A stretch of DNA of 60,000 nucleotides, taken from contig NC_092570.1 in assembly GCF_037975245.1 (NCBI RefSeq), positions 9,635,501 to 9,695,500 of the forward strand, in the 5' to 3' direction. Origin of the DNA: Apostichopus japonicus. Its lineage: Eukaryota > Echinodermata > Holothuroidea > Aspidochirotida > Stichopodidae. This document shows positions 1 to 10,493 of the stretch, one piece after another. Positions within the stretch are counted from its first letter, which is position 1. The number at the start of each line of letters is the position of its first letter. The position numbers and the translations under genes were made by a program. The notes beneath the pieces are model-generated. The model was not told where the DNA came from. It saw nothing but the letters and a program-made list of their open reading frames with translations, and did no database searches.

Positions 1-640
1 ACCTTTGAAGATTTTCAAATCTAGGTATGTTACCTCGGTGTGTAATATTTCTACCGTAAACTTTAAGAAGCGGTGAATTTCATTCAACCTGTTTACTAGT
101 TGTTCAAGTTCCTGAGGTGAACCGTCGTAAAGCAATAGAATTTCATCTCTATAGCGGAGCCATTTTAAGATTTTATTATCTGTCGGTAAAATCTGGTTTT
201 CCAGTCTATGCATGACGATATCACAGATTCCGGAGAGGCTTGGCTACCCATGGCGCAACCGATCTTTTGTAGATAGAATTGGTTATTGAACTCGAAACAG
301 TTTCTTGTTAAAAATAAGTTCAATTAGTTTGCGCATGGATATGGAAGATATTTTATTTATTCCATATTCGCTTTTTTCCGCCTTTTCATAGACTTCTTGA
401 CATATATCTAATGCCTCCTCTTGGGGAGTATTGGTATACATGGCGACGACATCGAGTGTAGCAAGTACTACTGCTTTTAGTAACGGGGTGGCTTCCACAA
501 TTTTCAGAATGTGATTTGTGTCTTTCACATAGGTGCTTTGTTTTAATACAATAGGAAGCAAGAATAGTCCACAAATTCCGATATTTTTTCGGTCGGTGAT
601 CCGTTTCCGCTTATTATCGGGCCCTCCCTTAAAAATACTT
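1..640 (-). mobile_element. Penelope-like element reverse transcriptase relic
   Basis: Read on the minus strand from about 640 down to the window edge, broken frames encode a Penelope-type reverse transcriptase. In order: a SGNGSPTEKISEFVDYF segment (about 625-575), a LDVVAMYTNTPQEEAL segment (about 470-410), the palm segment FYLQKIGCAMGSQASPE (about 285-235), and a WLRYRDEILLLYDG segment near 160-120. The YxQxxGxAMGSxxSP pattern and the MYTN-P-EE block are typical of Penelope-like elements and distinguish them from LINEs and LTR elements. At least two frameshifts and a stop make it non-functional. The C-terminal part, including any GIY-YIG endonuclease, would lie outside the window. Confidence 0.85.
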
Positions 641-944
641 CAGGTTCTTGGCGACTACGTTGCGTTAGATAGTGTAAAACCGCCTACACCCCCTTTCATT
701 AATAAGTATATCATAATTATCTCATTGAATATATCTTGTTTTATGTTTTTTCTTGGGGTGAATCTGGTGCCATAATTTTCGCGCAAAAGAAAAAACGAAT
801 CGACGCAATAATAGTGTATCCATTGTAGGCCTACATGCACTGTTGAGCGTTGTTAAATATGTGTCTATCGAGAAAAAATATGTGCACAAAAAAACGTGTC
901 TGCAACGTTTCTGGTTTTTCTAGTTTTTGGCGAAATGTTTCACC

Positions 945-1095
945 ATTTTGCATCTAAGCACTGACAATTAACCAAAAATTTCCAAGGGGGAGGGGGACAA
1001 CCCCTCCCCCTAGACCCCTCCCCCAGGACGCAGATCACTAAAGTGCTACCATCGGGATGTCGGCCCCCCTTTCTCAAAATCCTGGATCCGCCCTG
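945..1095 (-). mobile_element. hAT-like non-autonomous element, one end
   Basis: On the minus strand the sequence starts CAGGGCGGATCCAGGATTTT at 1095, a typical hAT terminal inverted repeat form. It continues through a G/C-rich palindromic block (about 985-1025) that also occurs in the elements at 3581-4014, 41017-41396 and 44800-45177. The other end was not located. The surrounding 641-1670 has no recognisable gene; a short TA tract lies near 1236-1252. Confidence 0.5.
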
Positions 1096-1739
1096 AATGT
1101 TATAAGAGTCAAATGGAGGCCGAGTCCAAGGCAAGCCTAAGCAAGGGACCCCCGTTAAGCACTCTAAATCAAAGTACAATTCCGGTAAAGACAATGATCT
1201 TGATATCACAATCCCCCCCTTCTTCCCATACCATAAATATATATATATATACTTATAAATAAAATAATAATGAAATCGTTCAGTCAAAATATGTTCGGTT
1301 ATACCAGGACAATAAGGCGTACATATATTGCCCTTTAGCTGTGCTATAATGTAAGCATAAAATTCCTTTCACATTAAGACAGAGCATGTAAAACGAAGCT
1401 TACACAGCGAAACATCAAACTTACTTTATCATTTCAACGATTTTTTGGTGCAAAAAGGTGCTCAGTGGCGGCACCAGAGATTCCAAAGTGAGTGGGAGGG
1501 GTTGGCAGGTGGGTGCCGAGGCAAATAAACAGTTTGAAGAGCAAAACATTTTGGCAGTGCAAAAACGCACCTGTATAAATTGCACATTTTAATTTATGAA
1601 TATTTTATTTTTAACATGAAATTCAAAGTTGTGACAAAACTTTAATGTAATATAACCAGGGTCGTACATTGAACTTTTCAATTGGTTTCGATGATGATCG
1701 TAACCTTTGTCATGATAAAGGCGGATTAGTGTGTGCATA

Positions 1740-1905
1740 TGTCTGTGTGACGCCTTGCTTTTACACACGGTATCTCAAGAAAGAAAGCCTGGACCAATCT
1801 CTTACTTGGTGTGTAGAAGTACAACATGGAGTAGAATTAGCCTATTGTTTTTGGGGGAGTTCAAGGTCATTCGGGGTCACCAGGGGTACAATTGTGGAAC
1901 CTTTT
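1740..1905 (-). repeat. Dispersed 'TGACCTTTGACCTC' repeat, minus-strand copy
   Basis: The reverse complement of this stretch aligns by eye with the repeats at 6410-6715, 9625-9800 and 31140-31620. Shared landmarks are the CTTGAGATA stretch, the 'paired TGACC' segments and the block around GTGTGTAGAAGTAC. A shorter minus-strand fragment lies at about 2996-3045. Class unknown. Confidence 0.6.
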
Positions 1906-2039
1906 GTTACGTTGGAATGCGAGAGGTCTCGATAATTAATTTTAACGAGACACAAGCCTGGGTTCGTTTCCGTAAGGAACACAGACAAATTGACGAGTCT
2001 AGAGCTTTTAAATGAGAACGTAAACTATATTGAACAATG

Positions 2040-2880
2040 GATTTCGAACCAACAACAACAAGTGGTAATTACAAATATATAGAAAATTACTCACAAACTT
2101 AACAAGATAGGATACACTTTAAAACACGCTGGTCTCTTCCAACGGCGATATCCCTCAGCGGCCACGACCTTGATGACGACGATTCTCGGTCCGTTGTACC
2201 GCGAAATTCACTGGTCCTCGACGAAGTTTCTCGCGATCCCAGAAACAGCAGTCACCTTCTTTCCGGCGATGCTCCAAAATAGAAGACGGACTTCCAGCCA
2301 CAATCGAGTGAAGCACAAGTCGAACTTCTCGCCGACTAAATATTACCAGAGTCAGTCCAAAATCAGCTTTATAGCCACCAACTCCTGGCGTAACGAACTT
2401 CCTCAACGGAGACAGAAATTCTTCACCTTCTCCGAAATAAAGACTGGAAAAACTGTACTTTCACAGCAAAGTCCTCTTCAAACTTCTGAATGGAAGTGTA
2501 GAATCAATCTTGTTATCGATATCTCAATCCTTCAGAAACTACTGGTAGTTGAGCACTGACGATATATAGTAGAATGGTATAATATGTGTCGTCGCTTGTA
2601 TTCGTTCAGAAACTGAGAAATTCTCCGATCTGGGCGGGTTTATATACGATTCGCCATGTCAAGAATCATCTAGATCTCTCTCGATACACCTGAGTAACAA
2701 CGCGACCCGGTTTCTCTATTCTTGGAAGTCCTTTGCATCGCTCGCGAATATTCCAGAGAATCCACGAAGATGTGTACAGCTTACACGCGATCTCACGTAA
2801 ACCGACGTTAACCCGAGACCAGCGCGTCATCATGAGGAATATACTAGAACAATCGTGTATTATAACATTCTGACACGGTA
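2040..2880 (-). other. Unclassified promoter-like / possible LTR-like segment
   Basis: No gene family was recognised. On the minus strand there is a TATA-type sequence (TATATAAACCCGCCC, near 2640-2654), followed by an open frame at 2406-2155 (83 codons) that I could not identify. TGTCAGAATG near 2875 would suit the start of an LTR. The segment resembles 44240-45400 in architecture (TATA box followed by a long GC-richer leader) but not clearly in sequence. It could be LTR-retrotransposon debris or an unrelated promoter. Confidence 0.25.
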
Positions 2881-3271
2881 ACCCGACCTAATTTCTCAAA
2901 TACTGATTTATCACGTAGGCAATTTCAATACTTTCTATATTATAACATTAGGTTCCTTACTAGCAGTGACTAGCGTTAGGCTACAATGGGCCCTCGTAAC
3001 ACTTTGTAAACATGATATCTTAAGAAGGGAAGCTTGGACAAACTGTACATCTTGCAATACCCTCTATTGTTTCGTGCCTTTGTTCATTTATTACAATATA
3101 TCAGCTCTTGGGGATCGGCAGAAGAAAGTACAACGCTCACATTGTAATAACTAGTTTTAAATTGGCTTCTTAAACTTTCCAATTATTCTTTGCATCTACA
3201 AGTACAATGTCGGCCGTACACACTCACTCAGCCCTTACAGAGCAAGCGGGTTTTCTACCTTATCTCCCACC

Positions 3272-3535
3272 CAGGGACGTAGCTAAGGCCTGATGATTGG
3301 GGGGTGTAGTGGCTGAAATTCCAACTGGATGGGTTTTGGAGCCAGAAAATTCCGACTGCTGCCTTGTACTGCCCCCCCCCCACCCCCGCACTAATCGTCA
3401 ACGATACGGTCAGTGTCAGTCAGACACCCCATCTTTCGCGACTGCACTTATGTTCCGAACTTTTTTCGATACATTTGTACCTTATTGGGCAAAGTTTTTG
3501 CTTATGTTGATGGCACTTTGAAGCTTCCATAGATT
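3272..3535 (+). mobile_element. hAT-like left end fragment
   Basis: It begins CAGGGACGTAGCTAAGG, a hAT-type terminal sequence, followed by a G run. Its inner end (about 3487-3530, ...GATGGCACTTTGAAGCTTCC) matches the reverse complement of about 48690-48735. This shows a second family member near 48.6-48.8 kb. No partner terminus with a target duplication was found. Confidence 0.45.
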
Positions 3536-3580
3536 AGCATTGGCGTTTTAATTGTATACCATAGAGACAATATATATCCC

Positions 3581-4014
3581 AACGACGTAGCCAGGAGTTT
3601 GAAAGAGGGAACACCTTTTGCGATTGTTATGGGGGAGGGGTCTAAGGGGAGGGGGTGTCCCCCTCCCCTTTGAGATATTTTTGAACAATTGAAGGTCCTT
3701 AGATGCGATCTGGTGCAATTTGTTGCCAGTTTCATCATTATCATATGATATCATATTATCAGCAGATTTTGTTTTCCTGTTTGAATTCTTTTACATGTTC
3801 TTTTACATAATATATCAGAAATACATTTGACGAACTTAACTGATGGACAATATAAACTTTCATATTTTGTAAGACAGCCAGATGTGCAGTGGCCTAAAAA
3901 CAAATATCGTTATCGCCGTGTATTAGCAGTGTAATAACAACAGTTTTTAAACATATTTTTCGACACTGAAAGGGGGGAGCAGTCGCTCCCCTGCTCCCCC
4001 TGGCTACGTCCCTG
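3581..4014. mobile_element. hAT-like MITE (434 bp)
   Basis: The ends are imperfect inverted repeats (ACGACGTAGCCAGGAG on the left; the right end reads CTGGCTACGTCCCTG). Flanks TATATCCC (3573-3580) and TATATCCT (4015-4022) match at 7 of 8 positions, as expected for an 8-bp hAT target duplication. Inside near both ends are G/C-rich palindromic blocks (about 3632-3672 and 3970-4000). There is no coding capacity. Confidence 0.65.
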
Positions 4015-4310
4015 TATATCCTGAACTTACTTGAAGCAAGCGAACAGGGTCGACCCACCCAATAGCAAAATTAATACATAAATTATCCGAATTGAAGCTG
4101 CATGGCGAACGTTGTATTTTTTTTTAGAGTATTCAAAATCATACGAAGTTTTGTATGGTGGAGTATAAGGATCGCGAGATACAATTTCTCAATGTGACGA
4201 GTAAACGTGGTAAATATGACTGATTAAAGGTCAATTTTGATCGAAAATTTTATGTCACTCACAAATTACAAGAACATATGAAAATAAAAGTGCGACAGTC
4301 AGAAAAATTA

Positions 4311-4391
4311 GAGTGCGACAGTCGGAAATTCCGAATTGAAGCTGGCGACAGTCGGAAATTCCGACAGTCGGAAATTCCGACTGTCGCACTC
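4311..4391. repeat. Perfect 24-bp inverted repeat with inner direct copies
   Basis: Positions 4311-4334 and 4368-4391 are exact reverse complements (24 bp), separated by 33 bp holding another copy of the core GACAGTCGGAAATTCCGA. The symmetry continues imperfectly into flanking A/T bases. A hAT-like right end, CTCTAGCGACGTCCCTG, follows at about 4454-4470, so this may be the interior of a MITE. Confidence 0.8.
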
Positions 4392-4494
4392 AAATTTTCC
4401 AACTATCGTAATTTTTACCAAGATTGGGGAGGGGTGAGACACCCCCACCCCCCCTCTAGCGACGTCCCTGCTCCCACCCACCAGCCTATTAAAC

Positions 4495-5055
4495 AACATG
4501 TGCGTTTCGCCTCATAAAGGCGCAACCTGATCTCATATTATGGCAATGTTGCTAGCCTCAGCGGTGCACAACAGTAGCAATCCCACATAAACTAGGACTT
4601 ATGAATCAAATTGCTGCAAAGAACTTCCAGACATCTGCTGTACAAAAAGATGTTGAAGCTGCCGCAAAATTTATCGGAGCTGCCACAGTAGAACTTGCCG
4701 GATCTGGCGCTGGTATTGGAACCTGTTTTTGGCAGTTTGATTATCGGTTATGCCCGTAATCCATCACTAAAACAACAGCTTTTCACCTATGTCATCTTGG
4801 GTTTTGCATTGTCTGAAGCCATGGGTCAATTTTGTCCATAGGCGTAGGAGCCCAAATTGATTGGTGGGGGGGGGGGGGGCTGTTACGACTTGCGCGAAAA
4901 ATATAACCAAAATTTTTCGCCCGAAACATTCTCAGCATATTGCCCGAATTTTCACAAAAATTTTTGGTTGGGGGGGGGGGGGGCTGCAGCCTCCCCGCCT
5001 CCTACGCCTATGATTTTGTCTTATTGTTGCTTTCCTTATCCTGTTTGCCCTGTGA
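4495..5055 (+). pseudogene. ATP5MC-like pseudogene: Processed pseudogene of mitochondrial ATP synthase subunit c
   Basis: Subunit c forms the proton-conducting ring of mitochondrial F-type ATP synthase. Here, with no introns, come the end of a mitochondrial presequence ([20 protein letters not shown] at about 4619-4680), the glycine-rich helix 1 (AGSGAGIGT), and after a +1 frameshift near 4730 the loop [13 protein letters not shown] and helix 2 with its proton-binding Glu ([12 protein letters not shown]). Part of the usual GAGAATVG stretch is missing. A 176-bp MITE with its 8-bp duplication then interrupts the frame. After it the sequence resumes in the same frame with LIVAFLILFAL and a TGA stop at 5053-5055. 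The 5' part (4495-4610) is too decayed to place a start codon. Frameshift, deletion and lack of introns indicate a dead retrocopy, although no poly(A) tail is visible. Confidence 0.88.
4837..5012. mobile_element. Poly-G hAT-like MITE, perfect 8-bp target duplication
   Basis: Perfect 14-bp terminal inverted repeats CATAGGCGTAGGAG (4837-4850) and its complement (4999-5012) are flanked by exact ATTTTGTC copies at 4829-4836 and 5013-5020. An 8-bp duplication points to the hAT superfamily. Long G runs lie just inside each end. Interior landmarks (CGACTTGC-CGAAAAATATAACC, CCCGAATTTTCACAAAAAT) recur in copies at 47629-48055 and 42762-43045. Those copies are longer, so this one appears internally deleted. 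Confidence 0.9.
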
Positions 5056-5292
5056 TTACGGGCATTGTTATAGTATGATAGAGACCAATTGTCTCAGATT
5101 TATTTTCAGGTCTAATTTGTTTGCAGAGTTCACCATTTGACCAGAGAGAACGGTTTTATCTACTTATGCTTAATGGCATGATTAGATAAGAATCAGAAGT
5201 CTCGACCAAATCTCCATTGACTTAACTTTTGGTAACTTTTGGACTTGCCATGTACGTCGCTGCATACATGCCTGTGCAAAAAGGTGTGTAAT

Positions 5293-5644
5293 TATGGAAC
5301 GCGAAAAGTGTAACCTTATTTCGTTGTCTAAACTAAGTTTGTTGCTGTCTAAACTAAAGTTGTTGCTGCTGGTTTTTACCATGTTGTTGCCTAAACTTCC
5401 GTTGGTGCCTAAACTTACGTTGTTGTCTAAACATACGTTGTTCCGTAAACTTTCGTTGTTGCCTAAACTTTCGTTGTTGCCTAAACGTACGTTGTTGCCT
5501 AAACTAACGTTGTTGTCTAAACTTACGTTGTTGTCTAAACTACCATTGCTGTCTAAACCTACGTTGCCGTCTAAACTTGATTCCGTTGTCTAAACTTACG
5601 TTGTTACACTCGGCGCTGTTCAACAATTGCCCAACCACGTGATA
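5293..5644 (+). repeat. Element with 18-bp minisatellite, copy 1
   Basis: A defined left end (TATGGAACGCGAAAAG) leads into about 16 degenerate copies of an 18-bp unit close to GTTGTTGTCTAAACTTAC (about 5321-5605). It ends at TTGCCCAACCACGTGATA. The same ends and unit occur at 7926-8230 and, inverted, at 9963-10419. This is therefore a mobile or dispersed element with a minisatellite core, not an isolated array. Because 18 is a multiple of 3, the array yields an open frame (5294-5593) that is not credible as protein. Confidence 0.8.
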
Positions 5645-6409
5645 AGCCTATAAAAATATAGGCTTTTCGCACGAACTTACTTGCGCGGCATACATACTAC
5701 ACGCACGTCGTAAATAAGGATAATAACTGATATATACTGAGCCATTTGTCGACAGTCAAGGCGGGAATCGACCAATTTAAATATCTTTATTCGCCCCAAG
5801 TATAGCACGCTATAGCTAGGAAAGTTTGTGCATAATCGACCCCGAAGCTCTACAATTAGCCTGCATAGCTTCTTAACACCATTATAGGCTCTTCTTTTTT
5901 TAACACTGTGTGGGAATATGTTCATGTCTACAGATAGTTAATCATACAGCGTTCACATAAAGACCCTGATACAAGAACAAATATGTGGCAAGCGTTGCAG
6001 ACTAATTGGTAAAAAGAGGTCACTTTACGACCACAGGCCGGTCGATTACACAATCTCAAGAAACTTTTTCCATGATAGCGTGCTATTGTTGGGGCTATAC
6101 ATGATATTGTTACGAGAAAGCACCTTGCTTTTCTCGTGTGTAGCCTACATAGTTTCTATCTTGCCTATTTTCCGTTATAAAACGATTCTTTGTTTAAAGT
6201 AGAATGGTGTTGACGGAAAAAAATCTCTCCTTTTCGAAAAAAATGTAGCTTATATGTTACCAAGCAACATACTTTTTTAATTTTGCAATTAGCACACCGG
6301 GAAGTTATAACCAGAATGTAAAAAAATGCATTGTGGTTTCGATGATGTAACATGAGCAGTTCTCTTCATGAATCTGATGTAGTGTATAGTGAGGGTGTAC
6401 ATGTTTACA
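5645..6409. other. No recognisable gene
   Basis: AT-rich unique-looking sequence. I see no coding signal, RNA gene or repeat that I can name. Confidence 0.5.
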
Positions 6410-6715
6410 AGGGTTGAACGATTTGACCTCTGATGATCCCAAATGAACTTTGAACTCCACATAAAACAATAGGCTTCTTTAACTCAACGTGGTACTTCTA
6501 TACACACTAAATTAAAGGTATGCCCAAGCTTCCAGTATTGAGATATCGTTTTTACAAGGTTTTCACAGTGGGACCCCTGGTGACCCCAAATGATCTCTGA
6601 CCTCCACCAAAACAATATGCTTCTTGCCTTGTAGTACTCAATGTGGTACTTCTACACACTAAATATGAGGTCCTCCCAAGCTTTCCTTCTTGAGATATCG
6701 TATTTACATGGTTTT
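6410..6715 (+). repeat. Dispersed repeat, two tandem units of about 140 bp
   Basis: Two head-to-tail units share the order GACC-type paired half-sites, 'AAAACAATAGGCTTCTT', 'CAATGTGGTACTTCTACACAC', 'AAGCTTCC', 'TTGAGATATCGT' and 'TACAAGGTTTTCACA'. The same order appears at 1740-1905 (minus), 9625-9800, 31140-31620 and 36890-37165. No coding capacity and unknown class. Confidence 0.75.
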
Positions 6716-6729
6716 ATCACAAACAAATT

Positions 6730-7800
6730 ACAATGTGAAAGGCAGTCTTCTATAAAGCCTGAATTGGCTTTACAGAGTAGAAGACTCCCTGGTAAAGAAG
6801 AAATATATAATACAAGTTGAATGAGCAGAATGATACAGATACTTTAAGGAGTGATAATAAAACTAGACAGGATAACATTGTCCTAGTTCATAAAGAATTT
6901 AGCTATAAATGTAATTACTTAATATATATAATTATAGCATAAAGACCGTATTAGACCGTATAAGTATGTTGTGATGATGTATTTTCTTAAATATTCTTAA
7001 ATAAACTCAACGACTTTATGGTCTTTATATTATTTGAAAGGAAATTCCATGTTTTAAATATACGGTTACGAAAGCTATAGGTTCCTATGGTGATTATACG
7101 GTAAAAATTACGATGTGTATTATAAGTATGTCTCGTTTGATAGTGATAACAATTTTTGTTACTTTTAATAAAACTGTGGGAATTTTCCGGCAGTAACCAA
7201 TTCCATGATTTGTAAGTAAAAGCCGCAAGCTTCATATTGATGATATCATCGAGTTTAAGCAAGTGTAGTTTCTTGAATAGCGGACTAGTGTGTTCCCGTG
7301 GTGCGGAATGGGTAATGTGACGAATAGCTCCTTTATGGAGTTTGCTATGGTGATCAAGATTCACATTGTGTGTCCCAGACCAAATAATTGTACAGTATGT
7401 TAAGTGTGTTAAGATCAGAGTTTGATAAAGCGTTCTGAGTAGCCTATATTATGTGGGAAGAAATGCTTCAATTAAGAGAGTATTCCAATATTTCTTGCGA
7501 CTTTGTTACAGATCGATGATATGTGGTTGCGCCATGATATAATTATAGTCAATATCAACACCTATAAAACTTCGTAGTAGTTACATAATTTTACCGCTCA
7601 TTAGTATGTCTCTGTCCCAATGAAATTTTCTATCAGTGTTGAAAGCAATATCATTAGTTTTCTCAAAGTTAATAGATAGTTTATTAGCAGTGAGCCAATC
7701 ATAGAATTTTTCATTAGAAACAGTACTTTGTATTGGCGTTGTTGGCTGGTATGATAGAGTATGCTGTAAGAATGTGCTCAACGTGTCAAACTGGCACACT
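6730..7800 (-). mobile_element. 5'-truncated non-LTR retrotransposon (CR1/Jockey-type) 3' part
   Basis: Minus strand. Frame 7799-7581 contains YDWLTANKLSINFEKTN, the 'W-xANKLS-N--KT' block that follows the reverse transcriptase palm. Frame 7364-6987 contains SAPREHTSPLFKKLHLLKL, typical of the C-terminal region of CR1/Jockey-like elements, and ends in a stop followed by an AT-rich 3' region down to about 6730. The catalytic palm and endonuclease are missing and the frames are disrupted between the two blocks. It is a dead 5'-truncated copy. Confidence 0.8.
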
Positions 7801-7925
7801 AATAATGATGATATAGTCTCAAACGCAAATTAACATCGGAAAGCTGGTATATGGTATGTGCACTATAGTCTGTGTATGTATGGTATCAATTTATTACTTG
7901 CTGCAAGAGTGTTGGTTCTTGCTGC

Positions 7926-8230
7926 CTATGGACGCGAAAAGGGCAACATTATTTTATTGTTTAAACTAGGTTTGTTGCTGTCTAAACTATAAAGTGGTTG
8001 CTGCTATTTTACCATGTTGCTGCTGTTCGTTGATGACTAAACGCGCGTAAATGTCTAAACTCACGTTGATTTCTAACCTTATACTCTTGATGTCTAAACT
8101 CATGTACGCTGATGTCTAAAACTTTCGTTGCTATCTAAACTTACGGTTGATGTCTGAACCCACGTTGATGTCTAAACTCACGTTGATGTCTACACTTCGG
8201 TTGCTATCTACAGTTCCGTTGTTGTAACAC
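7926..8230 (+). repeat. Element with 18-bp minisatellite, copy 2 (diverged)
   Basis: It starts with a diverged form of the copy-1 left end (TATGGACGCGAAAAGGGCAAC) and continues with degenerate GTCTAAACT-containing units. The original spacing is partly lost. A related end (TATGTAACGCGAAAAGGG) appears alone at about 8458. Confidence 0.65.
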
Positions 8231-8456
8231 ATTGTGAACGAACATCATTCTTTCTTTTCAAAAATTATAACAAACAACCGCAAGTTGCTTCCGTGCAGAG
8301 CTAACAACATTTCTATTACAGAGATTTTCTGCTAAATACAGCCAATGATGTTTTCTCAAATTTCCCGCGATTTGTTTGGCTAGTAGTCCCTTACCCATTG
8401 TCTGCAAACATGCTTGCATCTTCAGTGCTCAAAGAACACAAAGTATGATGGGTTAA

Positions 8457-8640
8457 CTATGTAACGCGAAAAGGGAAAAAAATCGTTAACGTCCTGATTT
8501 GTAGCAACAGCCATGTAAATACCATTAACAACCTGATTTGTCGAACTAAATCACATTATTAACGATATTTAAATGATATTTGCTACAACTCCGAGGACGT
8601 TGTCAACGATATTGTTAACGTAATATTTGAGTAATTGTTT
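8457..8640. repeat. Imperfect inverted repeat near an orphan element end
   Basis: After the orphan end AACGCGAAAAGGG, a stretch around CGTTAACGTCCTGATTTGTA (about 8484) pairs imperfectly with the reverse complement of about 8590-8615. A shorter partial repeat of CTGATTTGT lies between. This may be a small non-autonomous element. The following 8641-9620 contains nothing I can name. Confidence 0.4.
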
Positions 8641-9624
8641 TATCACAGAAAGTTATGAGTTGAGACAATCTATGAGTTTTGCGGGAAGCTACCAGAACAT
8701 CTCTGATACTGAAAAGGACTTTTCATCTCACAGTATGTTTTGTTCTCTCCGTATTGAGAGTTGATAATATAAAATGTGCATTCATACCACAGTAATTTCT
8801 TCGTTGCATGATTCTGGTGCATCATTCGTGTGAATAAACTACTGTATTCATACATCGTCAAAAGTAGTCATTGAAGTTTGAGATACTTCATCGGCATTGC
8901 GTAAAAATGTTATTTAAATACTATAGGTTTTCGTGGAGCTGGTTGTTTCCAAATACTGCAGTGCAGTTGAAACTCCGAAGTTCGAACAGGCCTAAAACAA
9001 TTGTGTGGAATTTAGCGAGATATGTACACTGCATGTACGGGAATATTTGAAGAGTTGGGGTTGCTGGTGAAATTGCTGCAAGGCCAAAGCACGGAGGTAT
9101 GAACTTCGGAGTTGGCGAGGAGGAAAGAGTGGCAGGGCAGGCGAAATGAAGGTCGGGCGGCCGCCCCTGTAAAACAACGAAGCTAGGGCACTGGATGGCT
9201 TCTGCCATATCATATATTGTGTAGAGCATTCACAAAGTACAGGCAGTTATACGATCGCATCTTTACAACTACACTATGAAAAGTAGGCCCATAGGTCATA
9301 TTATAAACGCAATTAGTGTTCGATTGGGACGAAAACTTTTGTCTCTATATATATTAAAATCCCACTCGTTTTACTTGATTGCCGACATTCACAACATATC
9401 CAGATACCATTTAATGGTTCAAATTAGTTTTATGTGCAGTATTTTTATGCTGGTACTTTATCTAGACACTCGTTTTACTTGAGTTCCGACATTCACAGCG
9501 TATATGCATAACCTATAACATTTTAAAAGGTGTTTACCGTGCAGCCTTCTATTCGTATGAGGCTTAACGCACATGTTATCTGATAGGCTGGCGGTGGGAT
9601 ATGCGGTAGCTTATAAAACAAGGT

Positions 9625-9800
9625 TTCCACAATTTGGCGTCTGGTGACTCCAAATGACCTTTGACCTCAATAAAATCTTTTACTGAACGTGTCACAACTA
9701 TATACATACTAAATATGAGATTCGTCCAACCTTCCCTTCTTGAGTTATCGTGTTTACAAGGTTTTCACAATTTGACCTCTAGTGACCCCAAATGGACTTG
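9625..9800 (+). repeat. Dispersed repeat with exact DR1-like site
   Basis: Same family as 6410-6715. It contains an exact TGACCTTTGACCT at 9655-9667 (reverse complement AGGTCAAAGGTCA, a direct repeat of nuclear-receptor half-sites spaced by one base), followed by the usual CTTGAGTTATCGTGTTTACAA block. Confidence 0.7.
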
Positions 9801-9962
9801 GACCTCCAATAGCTATCTTTTTTTTTCTGGAGGTGTGTATAGCCACGTACAGTCGACTGACCTGTGTTTACCATGCCATAGTGTTATTGTATCAAAATGA
9901 TGGTTCGGGCCATTTCTATTGTAACAGCTAGTTCTGCTTATACCATGGAGGTAAAACAGTTA

Positions 9963-10493
9963 TATCACGTGATTGGGCAATAACGTTACTTTAGACAACG
10001 GAACCAACTTTAGACGGCAACGTAGGTTTAGACAACAACGAAAGTTTAGGCAGCAAGGAAAGTTTAGACAACAACGTAAGTTTAGGCAGCAACGGAACCA
10101 ACTTAAATGGCAACGTAGGTTTAGACAACAACGGTAGTTTAGACAACAACGTAAGTTTAGACAACAACGTAAGTTAAGGCAGCAATTGAAGTTTAGACAA
10201 CAACGTAAGTTAAGGCAGCAACGGAAGTTTAGACAACAACGTAAGTTTAGACAACAACGGTAGATTAGACAGCAACGAACGTTAAGACAACAACGTAAGT
10301 TTAGGCAGCAACGGAAGTTTAGGCAACAACATGGTAAAACCAGCAGCAACAACTTTAGTTTAGACAACAACAAACTTAGTTTAGACAACGAAATAAGGTT
10401 GCCCTTTTCGCGTTCCATAGCAACAACGTTAGTATAGACAGCAACAAACTTAGTGTAGACAACGAAATATGGTAGCCCTTTTCGCGTTCCATA
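9963..10493 (-). repeat. Element with 18-bp minisatellite, copy 3, with duplicated end
   Basis: The inverted counterpart of copy 1 spans TATCACGTGATTGGGCAA (9963) to the complement of TATGGAACGCGAAAAGGGC ending at 10419. It holds more than 20 degenerate units whose minus-strand reading is (GTTGTTGTCTAAACTTAC)n. The terminal 75 bp are repeated in tandem at 10421-10493. The long minus-strand open frame across it (10418-9960, repetitive CCLNLR) is an artefact of the 18-bp period. Confidence 0.8.

Noticed and set aside
2155-2559. Overlapping frames on both strands near 2.2-2.5 kb
   Set aside because: No recognisable domain and no splice or codon evidence. Kept only as an unclassified promoter-like region.
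3272-4014. Single 743-bp element from CAGGGACGTAGC to CTACGTCCCTG
   Set aside because: The outer flanks do not match. The shorter 3581-4014 reading gives a 7/8 target duplication, so two separate pieces are more likely.
9960-10418. 152-codon minus-strand frame with CCLNLR repeats
   Set aside because: It is a by-product of an 18-bp tandem repeat (18 is a multiple of 3). The same array at 5293-5644 gives a different repetitive protein in another frame.
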